The position numbers and the translations under genes were made by a program. From Eubacterium sp. UBA3279 (GTDB taxonomy: Bacteria > Bacillota > Clostridia > Lachnospirales > Lachnospiraceae): a stretch of DNA of 33,044 bases. A model generated the notes under the pieces. The model was not told the origin of the DNA. It saw only the letters and a program-made list of their open reading frames with translations, and did no database searches. Positions within the stretch are counted from its first letter, which is position 1. Every line of letters starts with the position of its first letter. Shown one piece after another: positions 1 through 8,095 of this stretch. The stretch spans positions 32,136-65,179 of the forward strand of contig DETV01000052.1 in the NCBI GenBank assembly GCA_002361775.1. The letters are read 5' to 3'.

Positions 1-1500
1 CAGCTTCAGCCAGTCCCGGCTGGGGCCCTTGGAATTCTGAGAAGTAATGATTTCCACCCGGTCTCCGTTGCGGATCTCATACTCAATAGGAACAAGCTTT
101 CCATTTACTCTTGCGCCTACCATCTTATTTCCCACGGCACTGTGAACACTGTAAGCAAAATCCACAGTAGTTGATCCTCGGGGAAGAGTTTTCACATCGC
201 CTGCGGGACTGAAGCAGTATACATTTTCATTAAACAGATCCAGATCGCTTTTCAGCAGACTTAAAAACTCCCGGTTATCTGACATTTCTTTCTGCCATTC
301 CAGAATCTGCCGCAGCCAGCTAAGCTTTTCTTCTTCCTGCTGTGCCACCGGTTTCTTTCCGTCGGAAGCTTCTTTATATTTCCAATGGGCAGCAATACCA
401 AATTCTGCTGTCCTGTGCATCTCAAAAGTACGAATCTGAATCTCAAAAGGCTGTCCGTTGGGACCGATCAGCGTAGTATGCAAAGATTGATACATATTCG
501 GCTTTGGCATGGCAATATAGTCCTTAAACCGTCCCGGAATGGGGGTGTATAACTCATGAATCACACCGAGAGCCGCATAACAGTCCTTTACACTTTCCAC
601 AATGATCCGCACTGCAAAAAGATCATAAATCTGATCCAGTGTTTTATCCTGATTTACCATCTTTTTATAGATGCTGAAAAAATGTTTGACCCGTCCGTTT
701 ACCTCTGCATCGATCTTGGCATCTTCCATATGCTGCTTTACTTCATCCACAATTCCCTGAACAAAAGCTTCTCTTTCACTTTTTCTCAGATTGATCTTTT
801 CCACCAGATCGTAATACACATCCGGCTTCAGGTATTTTAACGACAGATCGTCCAACTCGATTTTTACTTTGGATATACCGAGCCTTTGTGCTATCGGTGC
901 ATAAATATCCATAGTTTCTCTGGCTTTTTCCACCTGTTTTTCCGGTTTCCAGTACATGGCTGTCCTCATATTATGAAGACGGTCCGCCAGCTTCACCAAT
1001 ATAACACGGATATCCTTTGCCATAGCCAGAAACATCTTTCTCAGATTTTCTGCCTGAAGTTCCACTTTATCTGCTGAATAATTCAACTGTCCCAGCTTTG
1101 TAACACCGCTTACAAGAACAGAAACCTCTTCCCCGAATTCTCTGGTCAGATCCTCTTCTGTCATCACAGTATCCTCCACTACATCATGGAGAAGACCTGC
1201 TGCGATTGTCTCCTTATCCAATTCCAGATCAGCCAGGATGATCGCCACACACAGCGGATGGATAATATACGGTTCTCCTGACTTTCTTTTTTGATCTTTA
1301 TGTGCCTCAGCAGCGACCCGATAAGCTTTCTCAATCATGGAAATATCTGTAGACGGATGATATTTTCGAATACTTCGTATCAATTCTTCATACAAATCTT
1401 CCGGACTGGTAAAATCTTTCATGCATTTTACACTGGCTTCCACAGCCTGCACTTCCATCTGCCGCTCTTCTATATCATTCCTTTGTTTTCCTGCTTCCAT
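1..1500 (-). CDS. rel: Bifunctional (p)ppGpp synthetase/hydrolase Rel, 3' part cut by window edge
   Basis: Rel/SpoT enzyme that makes and degrades the alarmone (p)ppGpp in the stringent response. The first 500 codons are open; the C-terminal helical and ACT regions lie beyond base 1. Visible in order: the HD hydrolase domain with IIHP, GLLHDVVEDT (about residue 105) and KLADRLHNMRT; the synthetase domain with YDLFAVRI, the GRFKDYIAMPKPNMYQSLH loop and FEIQIRT; then the TGS domain starting CFSPAGDVKTLPRGSTTVDF near residue 410. Both active sites look intact, so the protein should be bifunctional. The chosen ATG is preceded by AGGCGGGATTCT, a moderate ribosome site. It follows apt by 19 nt, the usual Firmicute apt-rel order. 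Confidence 0.96.
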   Translation of the reverse strand, partial: MEAGKQRNDIEERQMEVQAVEASVKCMKDFTSPEDLYEELIRSIRKYHPSTDISMIEKAYRVAAEAHKDQKRKSGEPYIIHPLCVAIILADLELDKETIAAGLLHDVVEDTVMTEEDLTREFGEEVSVLVSGVTKLGQLNYSADKVELQAENLRKMFLAMAKDIRVILVKLADRLHNMRTAMYWKPEKQVEKARETMDIYAPIAQRLGISKVKIELDDLSLKYLKPDVYYDLVEKINLRKSEREAFVQGIVDEVKQHMEDAKIDAEVNGRVKHFFSIYKKMVNQDKTLDQIYDLFAVRIIVESVKDCYAALGVIHELYTPIPGRFKDYIAMPKPNMYQSLHTTLIGPNGQPFEIQIRTFEMHRTAEFGIAAHWKYKEASDGKKPVAQQEEEKLSWLRQILEWQKEMSDNREFLSLLKSDLDLFNENVYCFSPAGDVKTLPRGSTTVDFAYSVHSAVGNKMVGARVNGKLVPIEYEIRNGDRVEIITSQNSKGPSRDWLKL

Positions 1501-1519
1501 AGAATCCCGCCTATCTTAA

Positions 1520-2044
1520 TTATTTTCCTTCATATCGGATTACAGATTCAACATCATAGCCTTTCAAACGTTCTCTGCCGTTTAATCCGGCCAGTTCCAT
1601 CAGGAAAATGATTTTTACCACTTTCCCTCCTAATCTTTCTATCATCTTTACTGCCGCCTCGACAGTTCCACCTGTGGCAATCAGATCATCAATCACAACC
1701 ACTTTCTGCCCCGGTTTGATGGCATCCTTATGCATCTCAATCTCAGCGCTTCCATATTCCAGATCATATTCCTGAGAAATGGTTTCACAGGGCAATTTAC
1801 CTTTTTTACGAACCGGCACAAAAGGTTTGTGCAGATTATATGCCACCGGCATACCAAAAATGAATCCTCTGGATTCTGTTCCGGCAATCAGATCCACCTC
1901 TGTATCTTTTAATAATTCCTGAATAGAATCAATGGCAAGCTGTAAGCCGTCCGCATCCTGCAAAATACTTGTCACATCCCGGAAAATAATACCTGGTTCC
2001 GGGAAATCCGGAATACTTCTCACATAATCTTCAAGCTTTTTCAT
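1520..2044 (-). CDS. apt: Adenine phosphoribosyltransferase
   Basis: Converts adenine and PRPP to AMP in purine salvage in the cytoplasm. The 174-residue protein, normal length for the family, shows the PRPP-binding loop VVVIDDLIATGGT, the GTESRGFIFG segment and the N-terminal IPDFPEPGIIFRDVT signature. An upstream in-frame ATG exists 18 nt earlier, but the start at 2044 is preferred because GGAAGGAGATCATC sits just before it. First gene of an apt-rel unit with its own promoter at 2083-2111. Confidence 0.97.
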   Translation of the reverse strand: MKKLEDYVRSIPDFPEPGIIFRDVTSILQDADGLQLAIDSIQELLKDTEVDLIAGTESRGFIFGMPVAYNLHKPFVPVRKKGKLPCETISQEYDLEYGSAEIEMHKDAIKPGQKVVVIDDLIATGGTVEAAVKMIERLGGKVVKIIFLMELAGLNGRERLKGYDVESVIRYEGK

Positions 2045-2082
2045 GATGATCTCCTTCCACATTTCGACAATTAATGATTTTT

Positions 2083-2111
2083 ATTATAGCATCATTCCAT
2101 GGCATCCGCAA
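2083..2111 (-). promoter_or_regulatory. Sigma-A promoter of apt-rel
   Basis: On the minus strand TTGCGG (2106-2111), a 17-bp spacer and TATAAT (2083-2088) precede apt by about 40 nt. It lies directly after the stop of the DUF362 gene, so apt-rel can be transcribed independently. Confidence 0.75.
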
Positions 2112-2121
2112 ATTATTTTTC

Positions 2122-3237
2122 TCATCTTACCCCAATCGCCTGAAAAGGGCACATTTCCTGACAGCAAAAACACCGGATACACTTTCTGTAATGATATACA
2201 GGAGGATTATTTCTCCCCTTTTCAAAAGATAATGCTTTTCCTTCCACCGGACAGGATTCCACGCAGACGCCACATTTTCTACACTTATCCGTAAGTATAT
2301 AGGGCTTTTTCTGAAATGGTTTCATCAAAAAATCCAGTTGATTCCACATGGTAGCCCTTACTTTTCTCCTGTCCACATTGTAATCCTTATTTCCATATTT
2401 TTCCACTGCTTCCTCCATGGAAATTTCTCCTTCTTCCGTGAGAATGCAGATTTTCTCTTTTTCCCAGAATCCCAGTCCCATCTTCTGCCCGTGAACATTT
2501 GTGGGAACCATCTCCGGATCCAGATGAACCAGGTGGCAGAAAACACTGTCTGCCGCCACCGGATCCGTACTCATCAATATCACATTCATAGTAATGGGAT
2601 CCCCTGACGTCGGGCCATTTCCATCCATAGCCACAATTCCGTCCATAATACACAGACGGGGTTTTATTTCCATATTCAGACGAATCAGCATCCGGGCAAA
2701 GCTGTCGGCATTGGAATACTTTGTGTGACCCTGTGCCTTGTGGAGTCCGCTGACACATCCATAAAGATTTTTCACACCCCCGGTCACCCGTTCCAAAGCG
2801 TGGGTTTTCATCTTACACAAATTAATCAGAGCATCCGATTCTCTCACCGGATCTGCCAGCACAAATTCACCGGTCTGTGTTCCCTGGTTAAAATCCTCCA
2901 TGGTAATGTGGTAACGATCCAATATGGCGTCCATACCGGTTTCCTCCATCACCTTGGCTGCTGAACCCACACCACAGGAATCTCCACATCCGATTTTCTC
3001 ATATCCTTCTTCTCTCAAAAGACGGGCTGTGGCCTCCACAATGGAAGGATGGGTGATCACCGGACGTTCCACCGGCGCCTTCCGTACCAGATTGGGTTTC
3101 AACAATATTTTCTCATCTTTTTCAATCAGCTTTTCCCATCCTCCCAACAGTTCCATTCCTTTTTTTATTTTCCTGTAAACCTGGTCACTGTCGTAAGAAT
3201 CACAAAAAAGCAACGCCACTTTGCTTCTTTCTCTCAT
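2122..3237 (-). CDS. DUF362 protein with C-terminal 2x[4Fe-4S] ferredoxin domain
   Basis: A 371-residue DUF362-family protein of unknown reaction. Residues about 1-300 form the DUF362 domain (LKPNLVRKAP, GCGDSCGVGSAAKV, DALINLCKMKTHALERVTGGVKNLYG, MDGIVAMDGNGPTSG). The last 55 residues carry two ferredoxin motifs, CRKCGVCVESCP and CIRCFCCQEMCP, each able to hold a [4Fe-4S] cluster, so a redox role is likely. An ATG 18 nt upstream has no ribosome site; the start at 3237 has GGAGAAGGG before it. It lies between the lysA terminator and the apt promoter. No dedicated promoter is obvious in the 23 nt between terminator and start, so read-through may supply its mRNA. Confidence 0.88.
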   Translation of the reverse strand: MRERSKVALLFCDSYDSDQVYRKIKKGMELLGGWEKLIEKDEKILLKPNLVRKAPVERPVITHPSIVEATARLLREEGYEKIGCGDSCGVGSAAKVMEETGMDAILDRYHITMEDFNQGTQTGEFVLADPVRESDALINLCKMKTHALERVTGGVKNLYGCVSGLHKAQGHTKYSNADSFARMLIRLNMEIKPRLCIMDGIVAMDGNGPTSGDPITMNVILMSTDPVAADSVFCHLVHLDPEMVPTNVHGQKMGLGFWEKEKICILTEEGEISMEEAVEKYGNKDYNVDRRKVRATMWNQLDFLMKPFQKKPYILTDKCRKCGVCVESCPVEGKALSFEKGRNNPPVYHYRKCIRCFCCQEMCPFQAIGVR

Positions 3238-3260
3238 ATACACGCCCTTCTCCATGTTGT

Positions 3261-3293
3261 AAAAAAGGAAGCTGCCGCATAACGACAGCCCCC
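3261..3293 (-). terminator. Rho-independent terminator after lysA-like gene
   Basis: Minus strand: GGGGGCTGTCG, loop TTATG, CGGCAGCTTCC, then TTTTTT. The 11-bp stem contains three G-U pairs. It starts a few bases past the lysA-like stop and closes the unit that begins at corA. Confidence 0.85.
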
Positions 3294-3297
3294 ATAT

Positions 3298-4575
3298 TTA
3301 CATTTTTTTAAACATCTTCTCATAAACCGGAAAACAATCCAGTGTGGCAAAATAATCTTCAGGTGTTTCAGCCCGGCGAATTAATTCGAAACTTCCATCT
3401 TCTTTTAACAGAATCTCTGCAGATTTTAATTTTCCGTTGTAATTATATCCCATGGCATATCCGTGAGCTCCTGTGTCATGGATCACCAGCAAATCTCCCC
3501 GCTGAATTTCCGGAAGCATCCGGTCAATAGCGAATTTATCATTATTTTCACAAAGAGAACCTGTAATATCATATTTGTGATCACAGACAGCCTCTTCTTT
3601 CCCTGCCACTGTAATGTGATGATAAGCGCCGTACATTGCCGGTCTCATCAGATTTACGGCACAGGCGTCACAGCCGATATATTCTTTATACGTGTGTTTT
3701 TCATGGATTGCTTTTGTCACAAGACATCCGTAAGGACCTGTCATAAAACGGCCCAGTTCTGTGAAAATAGCCACATCTCCCATGCCCGCCGGTGTAAGAA
3801 CTTCTTCATAAACCTGGCGAACGCCTTCTCCAATCACCCGAATATCATTGGGTTCCTGTTCCGGGCGATAGGGAATACCGATTCCGCCGGACAGGTTAAT
3901 GAAACAGATATCTGCACCTGTCTCTTTTTCCAGTCTTACAGCCAGTTCAAATAAAATTTTTGCCAACATGGGATAGTATTCATTGGTTACTGTGTTGCTG
4001 GCAAGAAAAGCATGGATTCCAAAACGTTTTGCGCCCTTCTCTTTTAATATACGAAAAGCTTCAAACAACTGCTCTTCTGTCATTCCATATTTGGCATCTC
4101 CCGGATTATCCATAATATCGTTACTGATCTGGAACAGACCACCCGGATTAAACCGGCAACTGATGGTTTCCGGAATATGACCAATCGCCTGTTCCAGAAA
4201 CTCGATATGGGTAATATCATCCAGATTGATCACCGCTCCCAGTTCATCCGCATACACGAATTCTTCTGCCGGAGTGGCATTGGAAGAAAACATAATATTT
4301 TCTCCTTTACAGTCAATGGCATGAGCCAGCATCAATTCTGTCAGGGAAGAACAGTCACAGCCACAGCCATATTCCATAAGTATCTGAATCAGACGGGGAT
4401 TAGGGCAGGCTTTCACTGCAAAGTATTCCCGAAATCCAGGATTCCAGGAAAAGGCTTCTTTTAAAGCTTTCACATTTTCCCGCATTCCCTTTTCGTCATA
4501 AAGATGAAAGGGCGTGGGATATTGGGCTGTAATCTCTTCCAACTTTTCTTTTGTGACAAACGGCTGTTTTTTCAT
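3298..4575 (-). CDS. lysA: Diaminopimelate decarboxylase-family PLP enzyme
   Basis: Fold-III PLP decarboxylase of the LysA/ornithine decarboxylase family, 425 residues. The PLP lysine is in EYFAVKACPNP (about residue 54). INLSGGIGIPYRPEQ and the ELGRFMTGPYG segment give the glycine-rich phosphate site and substrate loop. CDACAVNLMRPAMYGAYH and HDTGAHGYAMGYNYNG match the C-terminal active-site cysteine and tyrosine regions of meso-DAP decarboxylases. Most likely it makes lysine from meso-diaminopimelate; related decarboxylases with other amino-acid substrates cannot be excluded from sequence alone. Follows pyk by 59 nt without a clear promoter. GAGGAG lies 12-17 nt before the start, and the string ATGAAAAAATGA places a 3-codon frame overlapping the real ATG. 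Confidence 0.88.
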   Translation of the reverse strand: MKKQPFVTKEKLEEITAQYPTPFHLYDEKGMRENVKALKEAFSWNPGFREYFAVKACPNPRLIQILMEYGCGCDCSSLTELMLAHAIDCKGENIMFSSNATPAEEFVYADELGAVINLDDITHIEFLEQAIGHIPETISCRFNPGGLFQISNDIMDNPGDAKYGMTEEQLFEAFRILKEKGAKRFGIHAFLASNTVTNEYYPMLAKILFELAVRLEKETGADICFINLSGGIGIPYRPEQEPNDIRVIGEGVRQVYEEVLTPAGMGDVAIFTELGRFMTGPYGCLVTKAIHEKHTYKEYIGCDACAVNLMRPAMYGAYHHITVAGKEEAVCDHKYDITGSLCENNDKFAIDRMLPEIQRGDLLVIHDTGAHGYAMGYNYNGKLKSAEILLKEDGSFELIRRAETPEDYFATLDCFPVYEKMFKKM

Positions 4576-4634
4576 TTTTTCATAATCTCCTCTTTTGAAC
4601 TATTTCGTTACTGCTCACTCCGTTTACAGCAACA

Positions 4635-6071
4635 TTATTTCACCTGTATTACCTGCATAATATTGGTCATGGCGCCTTCGCCCTTCACAATATTGGTGGC
4701 AGGATCTCCTGCTGTCAAAACTACCAGATCTCCTTTTTTAACCAGCTTTTGCCGTTTTACCATATACATGGAATGGGAGATGATATTTTCTGTAGAATCT
4801 TCCTCATATCCGGCAATGGGGAATACCCCCCAGTAAATCTGCATTTTTCTCCTTGCCCAATCATTGGGGCTTACTGCATAAATGGGTACTTTCGGACGGA
4901 AATTTGAAATCAGACGGGCTGTCTGACCGGAAATCGTCGGCGTTACAATGCAGGCAGCTCCCAGATTCTCTGTGGTCTGCACCGCAGCAATTCCCACAGA
5001 ACTGGAAACATTTTTACTTCCCCGCAAAGCCCGGTAATCCAGATGACTGGTATAATCTAAAAATGGTTCTGTGGACTGAGCGATCTGCACCATCATTTTA
5101 ACAGCTTTTATCGGATATTTTCCCACAGCAGTTTCTCCGGAAAGCATAATCGCATCGGTACCGTCGTAAACCGCATTGGCCACGTCTGTAACCTCCGCTC
5201 TGGTAGGACGGGGATTCCGGATCATGGAATCCAGCATCTGTGTGGCTGTAATAACCGGTTTGTAGGCTTCATTACATTTTTTTATGATCATTTTCTGAAT
5301 GTGAGGAACCTCATAAGCAGGAATCTCCACACCCAGATCTCCTCTGGCTACCATAACTCCATCGGCAGCCTTGATAATTCTGTCTATATTCTGTACACCT
5401 TCCGCATTCTCCACTTTGGCGATCACATCAATTCTGTCTCCGCCATTTTCATGCAGAAGCTCTTTTATTTCTTTAACAGCATCTCCGTTACGAACAAAGG
5501 AAGCCGCAATAAAATCGATTCCCTGCTGAATACCAAAAAGAATATCCTTTCTGTCCTGTTCTGTAATAGCCGGAAGATTTACTTTGACATTCGGTACATT
5601 AATACCTTTTTGCTGTCCCAGTTCTCCTCCATTTACAATCCGACAGATCACATCTGTATCTGTCAATTCTTCTACAGACAATTGAATCAGACCGTCATCG
5701 ATCAGAATGGTATCTCCTTTGTTTACATCAGAAGGAAGACCTTCATAGGTCTGATAACACCGCTTTTCATTTCCCACGATTTTCTCTGTAGTCAGGGTAA
5801 ATATCTCCCCTTCCTGCAAATTCACCTTCTGGCCGCCTTCCAAAAGCCCGGTCCGAATCTCCGGTCCTTTCGTATCCAGCAAAATTGCCACCGGAAGTTT
5901 TAACTCTTGGCGAACCTTTTTCAACAAATCCATTCTTTCTTTCTGCTCTTCGTGTGTTCCATGGGAAAAGTTGAATCTGGCAATATCCATTCCTGCCTTC
6001 ATCAGCTTTCTCATCGTGTCTTCATTATTTGTGTTTGGTCCCATGGTACAGATAATCTTTGTTCGCTTCAT
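4635..6071 (-). CDS. pyk: Pyruvate kinase
   Basis: Last step of glycolysis: phosphoenolpyruvate and ADP to pyruvate and ATP. The 478-residue protein is the standard length without the extra PEP-utilising C-terminal domain of bacilli. Seen: TKIICTMGPNTN, IARFNFSHGTHEE, LLDTKGPEIRTG, IDFIAASFVR, VMVARGDLGVEIP and the family signature ITATQMLDSMIRNPRPTRAEVTDVANAV. The allosteric C-domain ends GEGAMTNIMQVIQVK. A longer in-frame start (6122) overlaps the preceding gene and is unlikely; the start at 6071 has ATAAGGGGGAAACAT before it. It is 11 nt downstream of the rhomboid-like gene and shares its transcript. Confidence 0.97.
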   Translation of the reverse strand: MKRTKIICTMGPNTNNEDTMRKLMKAGMDIARFNFSHGTHEEQKERMDLLKKVRQELKLPVAILLDTKGPEIRTGLLEGGQKVNLQEGEIFTLTTEKIVGNEKRCYQTYEGLPSDVNKGDTILIDDGLIQLSVEELTDTDVICRIVNGGELGQQKGINVPNVKVNLPAITEQDRKDILFGIQQGIDFIAASFVRNGDAVKEIKELLHENGGDRIDVIAKVENAEGVQNIDRIIKAADGVMVARGDLGVEIPAYEVPHIQKMIIKKCNEAYKPVITATQMLDSMIRNPRPTRAEVTDVANAVYDGTDAIMLSGETAVGKYPIKAVKMMVQIAQSTEPFLDYTSHLDYRALRGSKNVSSSVGIAAVQTTENLGAACIVTPTISGQTARLISNFRPKVPIYAVSPNDWARRKMQIYWGVFPIAGYEEDSTENIISHSMYMVKRQKLVKKGDLVVLTAGDPATNIVKGEGAMTNIMQVIQVK

Positions 6072-6082
6072 ATGTTTCCCCC

Positions 6083-6916
6083 TTATTTCACATGCGTATG
6101 GGTAAATAAATGATCCTGGCAATATTCATAATTACCATTGCATTTGGAACAGAATCGAAATTCCAGATGATCTCCGTCTTTTTCTGTTCTTCCGCAAATC
6201 GCACATTTGTGTTTAGTTACATTTACCTGACTTTGATGAACGGCCTTTTTATAAGCCTGTCTCCGGTGAATCTCTTTTGGACTATACCGGCTCATATTTC
6301 TTGTAAGGAAAAAGAATATGATAAAGTTCATTAAAGAACAGATAATCATAACCCGAACACCCCATCCGGCAGTGATCATATCCCAGAACATAAGAACCAC
6401 ATAGGCAATCCCCAGCCATTTCACCTTTAACGGGATAATCATCATAAACAACACCTGCATATCCGGATAGGTAGCTGCAAACGCAAGGAAAATAGACATA
6501 CTGATATAGTATGTACTGAATAAACTTCCTGTATAAAGCAGCATTGTGCTTCCGCCTCCGTTGATAAAGTACAGAATAAACGCACCCACCACACTCATAA
6601 TAATTCCCAGGAAAATATATACATTATACCTGAAAGCTCCCCAGGTCCGTTCCAGGGTACTTCCTATGGAATAATAGAAAAATAACGTGATGATGGTAAA
6701 AAGATCAAGTCTTCCCGGCGGAATCAACAGCCAGCTCACCAGTCTCCACACCTGTCCCCGGAAAATCAATGATGGTTCCAGTACAAGATAACTGATCATA
6801 TTAGGTGCCAGAGCCGTGATCAGATAACCTGCAGCATAGGTGATTATAATATAAATAGATAGATTGGAGATTGCATATCTGCCATATTTTCTCTCCATTT
6901 TATTCAAGAAATTCAT
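6083..6916 (-). CDS. Rhomboid-fold membrane protein with C-terminal zinc-ribbon-like tail
   Basis: A 277-residue integral membrane protein with about six hydrophobic segments between residues 18 and 205. It shows rhomboid-like landmarks: GQVWRLVSWLLIPP after TM1, an STLERTWGAFRYN loop and LLYTGSLFSTYYISMS where the GxSG loop is expected. The nucleophile position appears to be Thr, and no His is present in the last membrane segment, so it is probably a pseudoprotease (inference). A cytosolic tail follows with CAICGRTEKDGDHLEFRFCSKC and CQDHLFTHTH, able to bind one or two zinc ions. GGAGGAACTT precedes the start. It sits between corA (17 nt) and pyk (11 nt), clearly in one operon. Confidence 0.8.
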   Translation of the reverse strand: MNFLNKMERKYGRYAISNLSIYIIITYAAGYLITALAPNMISYLVLEPSLIFRGQVWRLVSWLLIPPGRLDLFTIITLFFYYSIGSTLERTWGAFRYNVYIFLGIIMSVVGAFILYFINGGGSTMLLYTGSLFSTYYISMSIFLAFAATYPDMQVLFMMIIPLKVKWLGIAYVVLMFWDMITAGWGVRVMIICSLMNFIIFFFLTRNMSRYSPKEIHRRQAYKKAVHQSQVNVTKHKCAICGRTEKDGDHLEFRFCSKCNGNYEYCQDHLFTHTHVK

Positions 6917-6933
6917 AAGTTCCTCCGATTAAA

Positions 6934-7875
6934 TTAAAATAAATCCTTCTTTCTGAAAATCAAAGCCACCAGCAGACTCAATATCAGAGAGAATATGATC
7001 ACATACAGAAATCCTAACGGGTTATCTGCAAAAGGCATCCCTTTAGAATTCAGATTCATACCATAGGCGCTGAATATCATGGTGGGGATAGACATAACAA
7101 TGGTAACTGTAGCCAGAAACTTCATTACAATATTCAGGTTGTTGGAAATAACAGATGCAAAAGCATCCATGGTTCCACTCAAAATACCACTGTATATATT
7201 TGCCATCTCGATTGCCTGTTTATTCTCAATGATAACATCTTCCAGAAGTTCCGTATCTTCCGGATACTGTTTGATGCTTTCCACTTTCAGAAGTTTTTCC
7301 AAAACCACCTCATTTGACCGAAGAGAAGTGGTAAAGTATACCAGTGATTTCTCCAGTTCCAACAATTCGATCAATTCCTGATTTCTCTGTGATTTATGCA
7401 GGCTTTGTTCCACCTGATCGCTCTTCTTATCAATAATTCTCAGATAATGCAGGAACAAAGACGCATTTTTGTACAGGATCTGCAAAATAAACCGGGTTCT
7501 TTTATAGGTAAAGAAATTTCTCACCCGGCCATCCATAAAAGAACTCAGCACCGGGGTATCTTCCAGGCATACAGTAAAAATCATCTCATCTGTCACCACA
7601 ATACCCATGGGAATGGTACCATACCAGTCTTTATCGTTTCGTTCTTCAATGATGGGAATATCTACCAGGATCAATGTATAATTATCTTCCACTTCGATAC
7701 GGGAACGCTCTTCTTCATCCAGAGGCGCCCGCAAATGATCCACATCAATTCCATATTTTTCAGCCACTTCCACCAGTTCTGTAGCTGTAGGATCGATCAA
7801 TGCCACCCAGCTTCCTTCCTGGGCTTCATTGATCTGATGTACGTTGTTGTCAAATGTTCTGAAAATTTTTATCAT
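6934..7875 (-). CDS. corA: CorA-family divalent cation (Mg2+) transporter
   Basis: Homopentameric CorA/MIT channel, 313 residues. The N-terminal cytosolic domain (residues 1-240) ends in the long stalk helix. Two membrane helices follow: the first ends with the diagnostic YGMN motif at FSAYGMNLNSKGMPF, the second is LGFLYVIIFSLILSLLVALIF followed by RKKDLF. The periplasmic loop SKGMPFADNP is acidic, as in Mg/Co channels. AAAGGAGATCAATAAC lies before the ATG. First large gene of the corA > rhomboid-like > pyk > lysA unit. It has a long leader with a small upstream reading frame (7949-8005) and competing hairpins, which suggests translational or attenuation control. Confidence 0.94.
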   Translation of the reverse strand: MIKIFRTFDNNVHQINEAQEGSWVALIDPTATELVEVAEKYGIDVDHLRAPLDEEERSRIEVEDNYTLILVDIPIIEERNDKDWYGTIPMGIVVTDEMIFTVCLEDTPVLSSFMDGRVRNFFTYKRTRFILQILYKNASLFLHYLRIIDKKSDQVEQSLHKSQRNQELIELLELEKSLVYFTTSLRSNEVVLEKLLKVESIKQYPEDTELLEDVIIENKQAIEMANIYSGILSGTMDAFASVISNNLNIVMKFLATVTIVMSIPTMIFSAYGMNLNSKGMPFADNPLGFLYVIIFSLILSLLVALIFRKKDLF

Positions 7876-7893
7876 GTTATTGATCTCCTTTCA

Positions 7894-7917
7894 CCGTCTG
7901 CAGCAAACTGCGGACAG
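7894..7917 (-). promoter_or_regulatory. Leader hairpin next to the corA ribosome site
   Basis: Minus-strand RNA CUGUCCGCAG, loop UUUG, CUGCAGACGG forms nine pairs with one C-A mismatch. It ends about 4 nt before AAAGGAGAUC of corA. Its 5' arm overlaps 7912-7919, which can alternatively pair with 7942-7948 just after the leader-peptide stop, so the two structures exclude each other. Confidence 0.5.
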
Positions 7918-7948
7918 TATAAAGTCTTCCCCGCCCCCGCTTACTGCC

Positions 7949-8005
7949 TTATTTTTTTATTTTTTCGTCCAGTGTCCTACCTCGAGGTTCAGGTCCGCCT
8001 TCCAT
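7949..8005 (-). CDS. Putative 18-residue leader peptide of the corA operon
   Basis: A small open frame in the corA leader encodes MEGGPEPRGRTLDEKIKK and ends TAA. AAAGGAAG lies 9 nt before its ATG, and it starts about 50 nt downstream of the predicted transcription start. The Pro/acidic N-terminus (EGGPEP) recalls, by composition only, the enterobacterial Mg-transporter leader peptide MgtL, whose acidic/proline stretch makes translation sensitive to low Mg2+. Immediately after the stop comes GGCAGTA, one arm of an alternative hairpin. Function is inference; no known leader family was recognised. It could also be a chance frame. Confidence 0.5.
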   Translation of the reverse strand: MEGGPEPRGRTLDEKIKK

Positions 8006-8060
8006 TCAATAACACTTCCTTTCGCTTTCTATAAAGAATTATTCAAAAAAATTCAACTTT

Positions 8061-8090
8061 ATTATAAAACCCACGCCCTTGTTTTGTCAA
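8061..8090 (-). promoter_or_regulatory. Consensus sigma-A promoter of the corA operon
   Basis: Minus strand TTGACA (8085-8090), 18-bp spacer, TATAAT (8061-8066). Both hexamers are perfect. It begins right after the aroC stop and gives a leader of about 180 nt before corA. Confidence 0.9.
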
Positions 8091-8095
8091 TTTTT

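Noticed and set aside
7876..8054. Known metal riboswitch (M-box or NiCo type) in the corA leader
   Set aside because: The conserved elements I recall for these classes are not present in order; short shared words such as CACTGG and AAGGCAG are not enough. A covariance-model search would settle it.
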